A DNA stretch of 64,000 nt from Myrica gale (lineage: Eukaryota > Streptophyta > Magnoliopsida > Fagales > Myricaceae): the NCBI GenBank assembly GCA_963930655.1, contig OZ005616.1, positions 10,010,001-10,074,000 on the forward strand, read 5' to 3'. The notes under the pieces were generated by a model. The model did not search any database. It saw only the letters and a program-made list of their open reading frames with translations, and was not told where the DNA came from. Position 1 is the first letter of the stretch. Every line of letters starts with the position of its first letter. The translations under genes and the position numbers were made by a program. Shown here one piece after another: positions 34,902 through 46,744 of this stretch.

Positions 34902-36788
34902 TTGAATTCCTGACAGGCCTAGACGCCATATAAAAATCTGAATATGTATTGAAGCCGAAACCACATCGTTCCTATAAATGTCTAGTATGTTGGTTCGAAT
35001 ATTCTTTTCTGTAAGTAACTTTAATTAGCTTTCAAAATAAGGCATACTTGCCCATGAAAGACGTTCGTGTATATATATATATATATGTACTCCATGTTCT
35101 GTCTTGATTTCAGAATTAAACTAAGTTACGAAGTTGTGTAACTAGTAGCATTTCCTTTTCCGGTCTTTTCCTTTCCTTAAGACAATAGCATTGAGTAAAT
35201 CTAAATGATTCAATCATCCTATTGGGCCCCAATAAACTTTTGGATAAAGTATCATTCAGGACATCTTCAACATTTCATATTGTCTTGTTGGAGTAGTTAA
35301 TGACTTGTCGTATGATAACATGGACTGCTCTAGAGAGATGTTCCAATGCCTGCAGTAGATTCTCAGAGAGAGTTAATGGAAGACACGGAGTCTTCCTAGC
35401 TATAGTCGTGCTCTCCTTAAATCTTCTAAACCAAAGGGAATAGGCAAGTGCTTTCTGATCTGCCAGCGTTCGGCCTTTTTCTTTAATGCAACGAATTTAC
35501 GAGACGAGGCATGCATCACCCCGGTGAACAGAGACGTAAATTTACTTTGTTTCTTATTTTAACAAATCATGATATTCTTTGCTCTTTCTTTCTGGATTCA
35601 AGGGAATCGTTGCTTTTTTTTTCTTTTTCTTTTTTTGCGACAGTCATAAGTGGAGTTTATATCTTCTTTTTCTTTTTGTTGCTGGGACTCATGAATGAGT
35701 GGAATAAACGCCTAAAGCTCGAACACAGGACTTCGTGCTACTGTAGCTGTGTGAGGCTCTGGGTTTCTTAACAATCTGGTCATGGATCGAACCCCTTCCG
35801 ATTTTAGATCATTCAATTGATAAATTACAATATATTACTCTCGAACTATGAACTGTTGGGAGAGGGAATTCACAGAGGGCTAGTAAGGCTTTAAAGTATA
35901 GCAAACTTTTAGAAAAGGCAGCGAGGAAAGATGTGCAACAACTCGGCTTGACTTTTAGAACATTTTTTACTTGTACACTTGTAACTTCTGAAACAAAAAA
36001 GCAATTCTGTTTCTATCAAATGCAAAAAGGCGAGAGGGTTCCCAATCTGCATCAGTCCCCACATCATGATCTCTGCATGCATCAGCCTCCACTACATATA
36101 GGGTGGCAATGGTTGGCCATGGGTAAATTAAGGCTCGGTTAATTTGTTTTATAAAATTTTAACATAATAAAATATTACAATATAATCTCCCCCATCAAAT
36201 CATTACTTCTCACTATAAAAATATAAAAAATTATCTCTCTTCACTTTTTTACTAAATCCAATACCTAAAATTTTAACTACACTAAAATTTTACTTCTCAA
36301 ATACAACCTAAGATCATTACTTTTCCTCTCCCCCTTCCCGCGGAGTCGCTCGTGTACGGAGGGGATCCCTCATGCCCAACCCTACAACCACCGTGATGCA
36401 CAAGATCACGAGTAGAGAGGGACAAGTAGTACTGAATAATTAATGGTCTGAATTTTTTCTACCTTCTTGCGTCACAGAAAGTATCATTTCGTGGCTCTAT
36501 ATCGATCACGCAACATTGCATTAATGTACCTTGAATTGCATTAATGTACCTTGAATGGATAGTTTGCCTTTGATTGAGATCCGTACAACAAAGGGGAGGA
36601 CAATGCGGACCATGTTTCGTTATATATGTACGTTCTGATTTTCAAGAACTTCCGTTATTTTCATGTCCCGGAATATTTTATGACGTGACCAAATATCGAC
36701 CCAAGGCCGCTTAGCTAGTTTACGGGCATGCACGTATGTACGATGGTTATATATATATATATGTTCTAAAGAGTGTCAATATTGTACA
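34902..36788. other. 3' flank of pectinesterase, intergenic
   Basis: A likely 3'UTR followed by AT-rich DNA. It contains short (TA)n tracts and a 20-bp tandem duplication at about 36513-36553 (ATTGCATTAATGTACCTTGA). No gene recognised. Confidence 0.5.
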
Positions 36789-37429
36789 TAGAGGCGGAAT
36801 CACGTTGTGACGATGGGGTCGGCCGACCCCATCGCCCAGAAAAAAACATCATTTTTTTTGTGTGGGGTGAAATATCACACAAGGACATAGAAAAATTATG
36901 TTTTCAGGAGTATGTGATGTAAATTATAGCTGTCTCGATGCAAGAGTGTGAAAGTTATGCCATATTGTGATGGAGATATAAGTTTAGGTTAGGTTCCTAG
37001 TCAAAGGGCGAGATGGATAGGGAGAGACAAACTTTAGTGGGAGATCATGTGTCCTATTCCTAGGTCATTGGGTGTGATCTAGATTGTGAGCTAAGTTGGT
37101 GAAGTGCATTTATATTCAATAATATTTTACATGTTGCAATAGTTAATATGGTTTTGTAATTAATTGTTGGCATTTATATTCATTGCTTTGACATGTATGT
37201 TTGGTTAATTATTGATGGATATCTCATTTAATATGGTTTTCCAATTGCCACCTCTCAATATCAGCAAATAGTACGATACATGTTTTTTAATAATTTTAGT
37301 TTTTTTTAATTCTTAATTTTTGATATTTTAACTCTTAAGATATTTTTTTGCATTACGTATTAATTTTTTTATGTCATTTTTCCTTAGGAGTTTGACCCCC
37401 TTCGAAATGGATTCTTGATTCCGCCACTG
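36789..37429. mobile_element. Non-autonomous hAT-type element, third copy of the GGCGGAG-ended family
   Basis: It starts TAGAGGCGGAATCA and ends TGATTCCGCCACTG (inverted ends, 11 of 14 identical). The 8-bp flanks ATTGTACA (36781-36788) and ATTGTACT (37430-37437) differ at one base, as expected for a hAT target duplication. 641 bp, non-coding. A palindrome GGGGTCGGCCGACCCC lies near the left end. Confidence 0.5.
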
Positions 37430-37839
37430 ATTGTACTTGACTAAAAGCTGCATGCATATACTAGCTACCAACTGCCAATATAATCCGCTCCTAACGAGCT
37501 TCTGAGCGCCACGCTCTCTCCTTCCCTTCCTTAACATCTGCCTTTCCGGCCTTCCTCATTTTGGTTCTTTTTTAATGTTATTGGATTTCTTCATCTACTC
37601 GAGGGTAAGTGAAAACTTGAATGTGGTACTTTTTCTGGCTCTTCTAAATAGCTCTCCGTACAACCGACTTTGTGCTTTGGAGTTGTGAAGACAACTTTGG
37701 TCTTCCCTATGTACTAGCTTGCGACTTCTTTACGATGGTCGTCTCTTTCCGTGGCAAGGCCTTCAGGCTGGCCGGCGTAGCCTGACAGCAACCCTTGCCG
37801 GTTCCCCTGTTCTTTTTCCTGTGCGAACCTTTATATACC

Positions 37840-38390
37840 AATGTTGTCGGATGTCTTCATCACGTTCTCATGCTTGAATTTCTTCCTCTCATATCTAGCC
37901 TTTTGCTTGGAGCTCATGGATCCTAAAAGTGCTAACAAGGCGTTGGAGCAAATCATTGAGAAGACCAAGGCCTTGAGCTGGGGCATCATACCCCCGGTCT
38001 CTTGGCGAGATGTTGTTGGGGCTAAAGAGGAGGCGAGCTTCATTCTGGTGGGACGTATTATTTTGGACCGAGATATTGCCTTGTACGTGGTTCAAGAGGT
38101 GCCTTCTCGGGCATGGATCTTTGATCCGAAAGTGGAGATCTCGGAGTTAGCTAAGAATACATTCCTATGTGAATTCAGCTTCCAGGAGGTCCGGGATAGG
38201 GTTTCACAATGTTAGCCCTGGTCTGTGAAAGGGTATGTCATGGTGTTGAAGACATGGCCTTTTGGCCACTCATGGCAGGAAATAAACCTAGATCTCTGTC
38301 CGGTTTGGGAGCAAAGAGGTCCCCATGGAATGTTCCAATGAGCTCATTGCCAAATTTGTAGGCGTAGCTTTCACGATCATTAGGTGAAGA
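37840..38390 (+). pseudogene. LINE ORF1 (DUF4283, gag-like) fragment
   Basis: From MDPKSANKALEQIIEKT onward the frame gives VSWRDVVGAKEEASFILVGR, then EISELAKNTFLCEFSF and, after a stop at 38213-38215, PWSVKGYVMVLKTWPFG. This is the DUF4283 nucleic-acid-binding domain of plant LINE ORF1 proteins. Truncated and broken; no matching ORF2 follows. The solo LTR starts ~110 bp downstream. Confidence 0.5.
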
Positions 38391-38497
38391 CTCCTGCTAT
38401 ATGTTGTTATTATTTTGTGTTTCTTTTATTTGTTGTGGCATGTTTGTAAATAATCTAAACAATGAGGTTAGATTTATATCTATTTGTAGGCTTACTC

Positions 38498-39770
38498 TGT
38501 TGGCTTTTGTGCACAATCAAGATTTTGATGATTTCAATAAATGAATGAGCTTACAAAATGAACATCTTCAAAGGCAGACAACTGGACGAAAAGAGCCAAA
38601 CCTTGAAGAAAAAAGAACAAGAAGATGCAAGGAGCTTAAAGTGAAGATTCAAGACCTTAGGGTATAATCATTGTAACTCTTTATTTCAAATTTGACAAGG
38701 ATTTGAATCACGCACTTGCATATCTTTCAAAACATGCATAAACCGTTTTATGTTTTGTTTGAAAGATTAAAATGTTTTTATAGGTTTCAAAAACACCCCT
38801 ATCAAACCTCCAAACCTTCATATACTTATGAGAAATATGTCTTCCAAATTAAGTGTTTAAAAGTGGTCAAAAACCTTGTTTTTAAAAGAACCGGATCATG
38901 CCTAAGTTGAGGAGGTCGACCGGCTGTTCAAGCGGTCGACCGGTACTTCGACCGCCTCATGTAGCGGTCGACCGATTGCTTTTACAAAAGAGCCGTTAAG
39001 CTTCTGACAATATGACCGTTGGGGTAACGGTAACTTGAAGCGGTCGACCATCTTGTTTTACCAAAAACTCCCATCGGCTATAAACGGCTAATTTTCATAT
39101 GTGACTTATAAATACACCTTCATTTCGTCTAAAATGAATAACCAACGACCACATATCATTTCTACTACTTGAGAAATATTCTAAACCTTCCAATTCTTTA
39201 TTTCTCATAGCATTCACACAAAACACATTTTCATATCCTTGTCTTTGTGTGAATAAAGAGATAGAACTTTCCATTTTTATATATACTCTTTGAGAGAGTC
39301 TTGTTCCTTAATCTACCTACCAAAAGAGGTGTTTCCTTTAGTGAGGTTGTTCACTAAAGAAGAAGTTTTGAGAGTGAATATCTTAAGCTTGGTGAGGTTG
39401 TGAGTGGTGAGCCAGAAAAACCACTTGGGTGGGTTTGAGTGTTGATCCAGGGAAAACACTTGTACGGTTCACTAGCACCCGGAAGCTAGTGTGTAAGCTA
39501 TTGGTTGAAGATAGTGGAAAACCTCAAGGCTCGGTGAAGGAGCTTGAGGGGTGGATGTAGGCGGGTTTGCCGAACCACCTAAAAATACCGTATTTGTTTC
39601 TCTTACCCTTCTCCTTATTTTAGCACTTATTTACAGTTCTGCATATTATATACTTGTGCTAAAGTAGTATTTACTTGCAAACACAACTTTGGAGGTTTTA
39701 ACCGAAAAGTTTTAGAAAATCAATTCACCCCCCTCTTGAGTTGCCTTAATCTTGTAAACTAGGACTCACA
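38498..39770 (+). mobile_element. Solo LTR (Copia type), inverted partner of the copy at 20.7 kb
   Basis: A 1,273-bp LTR from TGTTGGC to ACTCACA, flanked by an exact 5-bp duplication TACTC (38493-38497 and 39771-39775). No internal region remains, so it is a solo LTR left by LTR-LTR recombination. It carries the same GGTCGACC palindrome cluster (38910-39050) as copy 1 and aligns to it nearly end to end in inverse orientation (about 90% identity by eye). Confidence 0.5.
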
Positions 39771-39775
39771 TACTC

Positions 39776-40326
39776 ATGTTAGCCTAATGAGTTGTAATCC
39801 CTAATTCGTAAGCTTGGCTTGTTATTTCATTTGTTTGTTTATTTTCTTTCTTTTTTTTCCTAAGTATCAGTTCATTACATATATAGTAATGATTCGTTTA
39901 TGTGAAACATCTTCTTAATTCTCCTTCTAACTTGACTTCCATTTTCTCCTGCTTAGCTTATGTATATATATATTTATTAAGTTTTCTGCTCGTTTTCTCT
40001 ATAGCTTATAGTTGTCTATAAACATCCCAATAACTTTACCTCAATCTTGAAACCCATAGGATAAGTATCGTGCAATAACATCATCATTTATGCACCTCTG
40101 TTACTACAAAGAGAGCTTAGAGGTTAATACGCGCACGGGACGTGACAATAATATTTTACGAAACTTTATCCTAATATGAACGGATTATCAAATCATATGA
40201 ATTAATTGTGTTGAATTAGTTGCGTTGGTTATCTATTTATCTTTGCTGAGTTGTTGTTGATTAATGATTTGGTGTGAATTAATTTTTTTTATCACATTTG
40301 CTGAATTGGGTTGTATAATTTAACAA
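39776..40326. other. Non-coding leader of the hAT remnant, or intergenic DNA
   Basis: AT-rich with no gene or clear transposon end. I searched for a left terminal repeat matching the right end at 43466 and did not find one. Confidence 0.5.
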
Positions 40327-42480
40327 ATGGAACAAATTAACTTCGATGATTTGAGTACCCTTACTAGTGGTACTCCTGAAATGGATGGTATTGGTACCCC
40401 TAAAACAGGTAGTACCCCTACTTCAAGTGTTGGATCTGTCCCTAATCAGGACACTCCTATGTCTCCCGTTATTGAGATTGATACAGAGGAAGAGGGGCCT
40501 TCTGCTACTCAACCAACTCGTGGTGGGTGATCACCATTGCCTAAAAGACAGTCCAATAGATCTAAGGCATGAGATCATTTCACAAGAGAACCGATTGGTG
40601 GTGGAAAAATTCCGAAGTGTACATGTAACTATTGTCGAAAGAGTTTTAATTGTCACTCCAAATTACAAGGCAGTTCATCTTTGCTAAATCATCTAGATAG
40701 TTTTTCTATGTATCTTTATATCAAGGGAAAGACGGACAAGAGGCAATCTCATATAAGCTTTGAGTCTAAGAATAATGGGGAGAGTAAAGATATTACATTG
40801 ACAAAGTATAATGAGAAAAAGATTAGGGCAGCCCTTGCTAGAATGATTGTGGTAGATGAATTTTCCTTCTTGATTGTAGAAGGTCTTGGGTTTAAAGAAT
40901 TTGTGAAGACTCTTGAGCCTAGGTTTCCCATGCCCTCTCGCTATACAATGATGAGGGATGTTACGAAGCTCTTCTTAAGGGAGAAAGACGAGTTGAAGAT
41001 TATGTTTTTTACTTCAGGACAAAAGGTTTGTTTAACCACTGATACGTGGACTTTGATCCAAAATATCTACTATATGTGTGCTACTGGACATTTCATTGAT
41101 AGTAGTTGGAAGATGCACAAAAGAATCCTAGCATTTCGTAAGATTCAAGATCACAAATGGGCAACAATTGGGAGGAAATTAGGAGTGTATGTTTAAATGA
41201 GAAATCTCCAAATTTCTTACTATCACTATTGTCAATGCCACTGCCATTGATAATGTCATTGATTGGTTGAAGAAAAGAACCTTGACGAGTGATCAAACTA
41301 TTTGTGCCCATGATTTCATTCAAAAATCATACTCACTTGATGGATTTTCAAAAAGTCTCTTACATTCATACTCACTTGATGACATATTGTGATAGTCATG
41401 ATGATTTGTTGAGTGCTATGACTTTTAGAATGAAGGTGAAGTATGAAAGATATTGGGGGATGTTGAAAAGATAAATAAGCTCTTATTTGTGGCTGCTATC
41501 CTTGATCCACATTACAAGATTGTCACCCTAGAATTTTGGTTCAATAAGGTTATGGTTGATGAGGAAGGAGAAAAATTTGTTGGGATCTTGAAAGTGGATG
41601 TTGAACGCTTGTATAGACACTACAATGATGGGTTATCTTCAGTTGGTCGTAGGACGGGTAGTGAATCTAGTGATGACTATGACTATGACTCTCAAAGCAG
41701 TGTCAGCACGATGGAGAGTCAAAGGGGGAGTTCGAATCCGTTGTATATCTTGCAAGAATTCTATCAATCTCGGGCATATAGGAATTTGATAGATTGCAAG
41801 AGTGAGTTAGAACGTTACTAATTGGAAGATGTGAAGTCCCTAGTTCATTTTTTGATATTTTAACTTGGTGGAAGGTTAATTCCACCAAATTTTCAGTTAT
41901 TGCTCGAACTGCACTAGATGTGCTAGCTATTCACATCACTACCGTTGCTTCTGAGTCCACATTCAGCACTAGAGAGCTTGTTCTGGATCCCTATCGAACC
42001 TCATTGGCTATATTGGGGGCCCTTTATGAGTAGAACGTTGAAAGAGGCCCTTTAGCTAGATATCATGCATGGAACAATGATATCTTGGTGGGTTCAAGCA
42101 GATTTCTAGCGATATATAGTTAGTGGACTTCAATCATTCATTAATTAATGCGTTCTACTCGCGAGCGATTCCATCATCTAATAGTTCGCTCAGGCGCCGT
42201 TTGAAGTGTACTAGCTATAGGGCTTCTTGTAGTAGGTTTCAGGAGATATGATCTGCATGCATTCTTCTGGAGTTTAACTGAAGATTATAAACGTACTGAT
42301 AAAAAAAATTACTTGGTACTAGTCTCAAATATTCTTTTATGATGATATTTTTCCATCTTCTAAAACAGTTGAGGCTCTCATATGTGCTTAGAATCGGCTA
42401 AAGTCAACATCCATTAGCCCTGGTCAACGTGTCTTAGATGCGGTTGAGGACTATGAGAGCTTTAGATTGGACTCAGGTAA
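40327..42480 (+). pseudogene. hAT transposase remnant, copy 1 (BED finger and C-terminal dimerisation region)
   Basis: A Ser/Thr-rich leader (40327-40530) runs in the same frame, through TGA stops at 40528 and 40570, into a BED-like zinc finger (CNYCRKSF..HSKLQGSSSLLNHL). Then come IVVDEFSFLIVEGLGF and TTDTWTLIQNIYYMCATGHF, marks of plant hAT (RICESLEEPER/DAYSLEEPER-like) transposases. After a frameshift near 41190, pieces matching the later domain follow (KINKLLFVAAILDPHYK; broken hATC; KTVEALIC near 42375). The middle of the protein is deleted and an unrelated ~300 bp interrupts the C-terminus at ~42010-42330. Not functional. Confidence 0.5.
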
Positions 42481-43199
42481 TAATGTTCTCTGAAATTCAA
42501 TATTGCTTTTCTTTTTTATATAGAAATGGAAGCTGATCTTGTGCATATTTTACTGAATGAATTTTGAATGATTTGGATATTAGACATTGTCACATTGGTA
42601 CCACATGACATCATGTGAGTAATATCTTACTTCTAATATTGCACTTATTTGTTTCTCTTTCTATCTTACATCTAGCCTCTTGGTTCTAACAGTAATTCAT
42701 TGTCTACAGGATGAAAAATATTATTTTTTTAGTAATTGGAATGACATCTTGCTCACTTGGGCTTTCCATAAATTCGAATGAGGTTGTTTAATATAATTTG
42801 TTTCATTTGTTAGTTTGTAGAGACTAGAGAGTGACATTTTTCTTTTTATTTTTTATATTTTGTTATTTGTGTTAATTAGAATTTTAGAAGTGTGGAAGAC
42901 CTTGTATGTTTTTTTTTGTTCGATTGGCATGTGATCTCTAGTTATATACTTATAGTAGAATGGGGTAATTTAGTTATATACTTATATTCTAATGGGTTTT
43001 TTTTGTTTGATTAGATTATATACTTAGATATATAGTTGATATGATGAAATGATTTTAGCAATATGCTAAATATAGTCTATTTTTACAGGCATTGTGTCAA
43101 ATATTATATACTACTGAATTGTGCAATCTGCCAAATTGCCTATTGTCTATTCTTTGAAGTAGAATTTTCCGGATATGAAATGGGACAAGCTAAATAAGG

Positions 43200-43467
43200 C
43201 TGAACTAATAGCTTAAAAAAAGTTCATAAAACAGCTTAAATTATGCCCAAATCCGGTTTGGCCCAATTCGAATATCTGTAAAAAAAACTCGTTACAGAGC
43301 TTAAAACAGGCCCAAATTAGGCTTGGCCCAACTCCGAATCCGATTTGACTGACTGGGTCGGATATTGGTGCATTAAGGATCAGATTCGGATCCAAAATCC
43401 GGTATCCAAAAATTTCAGATTCTGATTGGTCCTTTCCAAATCCGAAAATTTCGGCACACAGCCCTAC
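43200..43467. mobile_element. Likely right terminal region of the hAT remnant
   Basis: Repeated GGCCCAA, TCCGA and TTCGGAT motifs lead to an end reading CCGAAAATTTCGGCACACAGCCCTA. Its reverse complement, TAGGGCTGTG.., resembles plant hAT termini. No left partner or duplication was found, so the outer boundary is inferred. Confidence 0.5.
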
Positions 43468-44258
43468 TGGAGCCTGCGAAGAAGAAGGAGCCTCTAGAAT
43501 GTCTCGGCATTTTCTCTTAATTTGTCAAAAAAAAACCATCGTTAGAACGATAAATAATATCATTGATCAAAAAACTGAAACATTGAACGGACAAGCGTTC
43601 GAACGATTTAAAATCATCGAACGGTAACATCGAACAAACGAAAGTTTGAACAATATAATACAAACATTCGAACGACATTAGTTAAATGTAAAGTTTTAGC
43701 CAGTCGTTGATTTAGTGTTAATACGGTGCGTTTAAGGAACAAACGTTTGAACTAAACCACCTAACCGTTTGAACACTGTTACATAGAAACGTTCGCCATT
43801 TTCAAACTCCCTAAAAAACTAGTTTTCTACATCAAAATAATTCCTAAGCAAACCTTTACTAACTAGAAACATCTATATTCATGAACATGAACTTATTTTT
43901 CAATTTTTTTAGCATATTCAAATCAAAATAACTAAATCAAAATCAAAGGATTAAAACTACAAATAAAAAACACTGTTTAATCGGTTAAAATGCAGTAAAA
44001 TACATACTTGGAGTATGTAGAGGCTAGAAAATAAGAGTTTCATGGAACCAAATGGAAATGCAAGATTGAGAGAGTTTGAGGTATTTAGTGAGTTTGTGAG
44101 AATGTGAGGAAATGAAGCTCATGAGGGTGTTATTTTCGAATGGTTGTTTGAACTAGTTCGAACAGATAAAAAAAATCTTCATAAACCGTTCGGTTTGGCC
44201 ACACGCCAAACGTTTTAGATTTCGGACGTTCATAATTCGTTGGAACACCTGTCGCTAT

Positions 44259-44420
44259 CTGTTTCAACGGGATTAAAAAAAGTAATAAAATTCATGATGA
44301 CAAAACTTGCATTTAATATGATAGGTGGGAATATGATATCTGTTTCAACGGGATTAAAAAAAGTAAAATAATTCATGATGACAAAACTTGCATTTAATAT
44401 GATAGGTGGGAATAGCGTTC
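44259..44420. repeat. Tandem duplication, 2 x 81 bp
   Basis: The unit beginning CTGTTTCAACGGGATTAAAA (44259) is repeated at 44340, with two or three differences over 81 bp. The second copy ends at ...GGTGGGAAT. Confidence 0.5.
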
Positions 44421-44942
44421 GAATGTCGATAGGTTTTTCAGGATGCAAAGCCGGACGTCCTAAAAAGATTCTCATCCATTCGAACAGTGGCGTTAAAGAA
44501 TGAACACAAACAGTTGCGTTTCAAAATTTTATTTTTAGTTCGAACAAGTGGTTTGGTTTCGAACGGGAGTTGAAATGGGCAATTAGAACGTGTCTTAAGA
44601 TGTTCAAACGGGGTGAACCTTTCGGGACTCGTCTGCATTTTGTCCCGAACGATACATTTTGGTTCGAACGGATACAGATGAGTTTGAACGATGTTTTAGT
44701 GACAGATGAAATTGTCCTTAAAACTGTTCTTTTTTGGGACATTTCGTCCCAAATAATCAGCCCCTTTTTTCGTGATAGTACTCTTCTGTCCAAAAAAATC
44801 CATCACAAAAAAAAAATTTGGACGGTTTGAATTTCCGTCCAAAAACCTGAACTTGGTCTATTTTTGGGACAAAATTCAAAATCAGTCCCCAAAGAGTACT
44901 TTTTGGGACGGATTTTTTGGCGCCCAAAAAATGAAATTTGTT

Positions 44943-45446
44943 GGGGTAAACTCATAGTTAGCCCCCTATGTTTGGGCAAAAATCATAGTTAGCCCCATAT
45001 TTTTGAATCCAACAATTTGATACCCATAACTTTCAAAACCTATCAATCTTCGCCCCCCGTCTAAATTAGGCGTTAAATCAGACGGAAAAGCATAAAAAAT
45101 GACCAAAATGCCCCTCCGAAATAAAATTACTAAAAAAATAAAAAAATTCATTAAAAAATAAAAAATGATATTTTTTCAAAAATTAATATTTTTTAAATAA
45201 AACTATATTGAAACTCTATTTCAATAATATATTTATTTCTTAAATTTATATTTTAATTTAATTTTAGCTTTGGAGGGGCATTTCGGTCATTTTGCATGAA
45301 TTTCCGTCGGACTTAACACCTGATTTAGACGGGGGGCTAAGTTTGATAGGTTGTGAAATTTATGGGTATCAAATTGTTGGATTCAAAAATATGGGGCTAA
45401 CTATGATTTTTGCCCAAACATAGGGGGCTAATTTTGACTTTACCCC
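44943..45446. mobile_element. Mutator-type MITE with ~175-bp inverted arms
   Basis: Starts GGGGTAAACTC, ends GACTTTACCCC. Inverted arms run inward for ~175 bp (GTTAGCCCCCTATGTTTGGG ... AATGCCCCTCC). The flanks carry an exact 9-bp duplication AAATTTGTT (44934-44942 and 45447-45455), the hallmark length of Mutator-like insertion. 504 bp, no coding. A decayed relative lies at ~54360-54535. Confidence 0.5.
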
Positions 45447-45460
45447 AAATTTGTTTTAGT

Positions 45461-46469
45461 GAGTGTAGAGAGTATGGCCACATGTCCAGGGAAAGATCAC
45501 ATTATCCTTTTGTTTTTGGATAAGTACTAACCACTTCTTCCTACCATATATGTGATAATAAACACTCGGGTGATCCCTATTAGACCATGCGAGTTAGCTT
45601 GGATCGTATGGGCTAAAAACTCATAAGCGCTGAGCAGGAGCAGTACCCCTCCTGCCCCAAGCAAAAAATAATGGAAAAACAACAGAAAGTCACGGGTTTA
45701 ATTGCTCATTATAAATCATGCTCATCCCTTTTGATTTTTGTTCTATTATAATTTGGCATTAGCTAGTAGGCTCACGTTGATCCATCAAATCAAAACACGG
45801 GTCACCGTCGGCTCTAGTCTTGGGTTTATGCTTGAAGCTTTGCAGAGAGAAGAAATAGAAAGAGTGGGACTGTACATATCCACACGCACACAGAAAAATA
45901 CAGAGAGAGTGGTCCCATAGTGGTTATAACTTATACGTGAACAGATATTGATATGATCAGCTTTATAAAACTGGACCACGCACTTATCTAATTGCTCTTC
46001 GTCATTTTTATAAATACTTATTTAAAGTCTAGTTGATAGTCTCCACGTAAATGGCTTTGATTTTCCTTAGGTGAGGTTGCCCGTCTGGTTTGGCTTTCAA
46101 CTCAAGCAAAGGCTAGAGGAGTCAAGTCAAACGGTTGAACGACAGTATAAAAATCGACGGAGTTTCCCTTGAGATTTGAGGAATGAGGTCTGACCTGAAT
46201 ACCCGTGGAAGCTGACGATCGAAGTATCAGTTTCCTCTCATTTCTCATTGATAGCAATAGAGTACAGTGCCATGCAATTATATAATCACCGTGTAACAGT
46301 TTTCCTAGAATCACGGTAACTAATATGACGTCATACATGATAACAGAATTTGTTATGATAGAAGAATCGTTGATGTAGCTGCATAGCACTCGGGCTGTAC
46401 GTAGGAGGAGACGTCTCACTGTGCTGAGGTGTTGGTTTCGTGACTTGAGTCTGTGTCTTAACAGAAGCA
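45461..46469. other. Intergenic, no gene recognised
   Basis: No coding or RNA feature that I can support; short antisense frames only. Confidence 0.5.
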
Positions 46470-46479
46470 CGTCTCTATA

Positions 46480-46734
46480 GGCAAAAGTTATTGTGCGAGT
46501 AAAGATATTGTGTGAGTGTGTGAGTGGACGAGTGAGATTAGAAGTTGAGAAATCTAACGGCTGACAAAATGCCACGTCAATTAATGAATTCGACCCACGA
46601 ACCCAACCCGCACAATCGACCCGGTTTCATTAATTGACGTGACATTTTGTCAACTGTTAGATTTCTCAATTTCTAATCTCACTCGTCCATTCACACACTC
46701 ACACAATAGCTTTACTCACACAATAACCGGCCTT
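46480..46734. mobile_element. Mutator-like foldback MITE
   Basis: Two ~110-bp inverted arms (GTTATTGTGCGAGTAAAG.. on the left, its near complement ..CTTTACTCACACAATAAC on the right) surround a ~40-bp centre (46590-46625). Identical 10-bp flanks CGTCTCTATA (46470-46479 and 46735-46744) form a target duplication of Mutator-like length. 255 bp, non-coding. Confidence 0.5.
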
Positions 46735-46744
46735 CGTCTCTATA

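Larger units (their letters stand above)
43530..45460. mobile_element. Right part of a CACTA-type element with GTTCGAAC subterminal repeats
   Basis: The motif GTTCGAAC and close variants (CGTTCGAACG, ATCGAACGG, GTTTGAACG) recur more than a dozen times between 43580 and 44700, as in subterminal repeat arrays of CACTA transposons. After removal of a MITE inserted at 44943-45446, the right border reads AAATTTGTTTTAGTG, i.e. CACTAAAACAAATTT on the other strand, a CACTA terminus. No left CACTA end or transposase is seen, so the left end is not fixed. Confidence 0.5.

Noticed and set aside
35690-35820. tRNA- or SINE-like stretch with GGTTCGATCC on the minus strand
   Set aside because: It does not fold into a tRNA by inspection and lacks flanking duplications.
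36092-36130. TAGGGTGGCAATGG as a left end for the hAT remnant at 40 kb
   Set aside because: It is ~4 kb away, separated by other elements, and does not match the right end at 43466 or share a target duplication.
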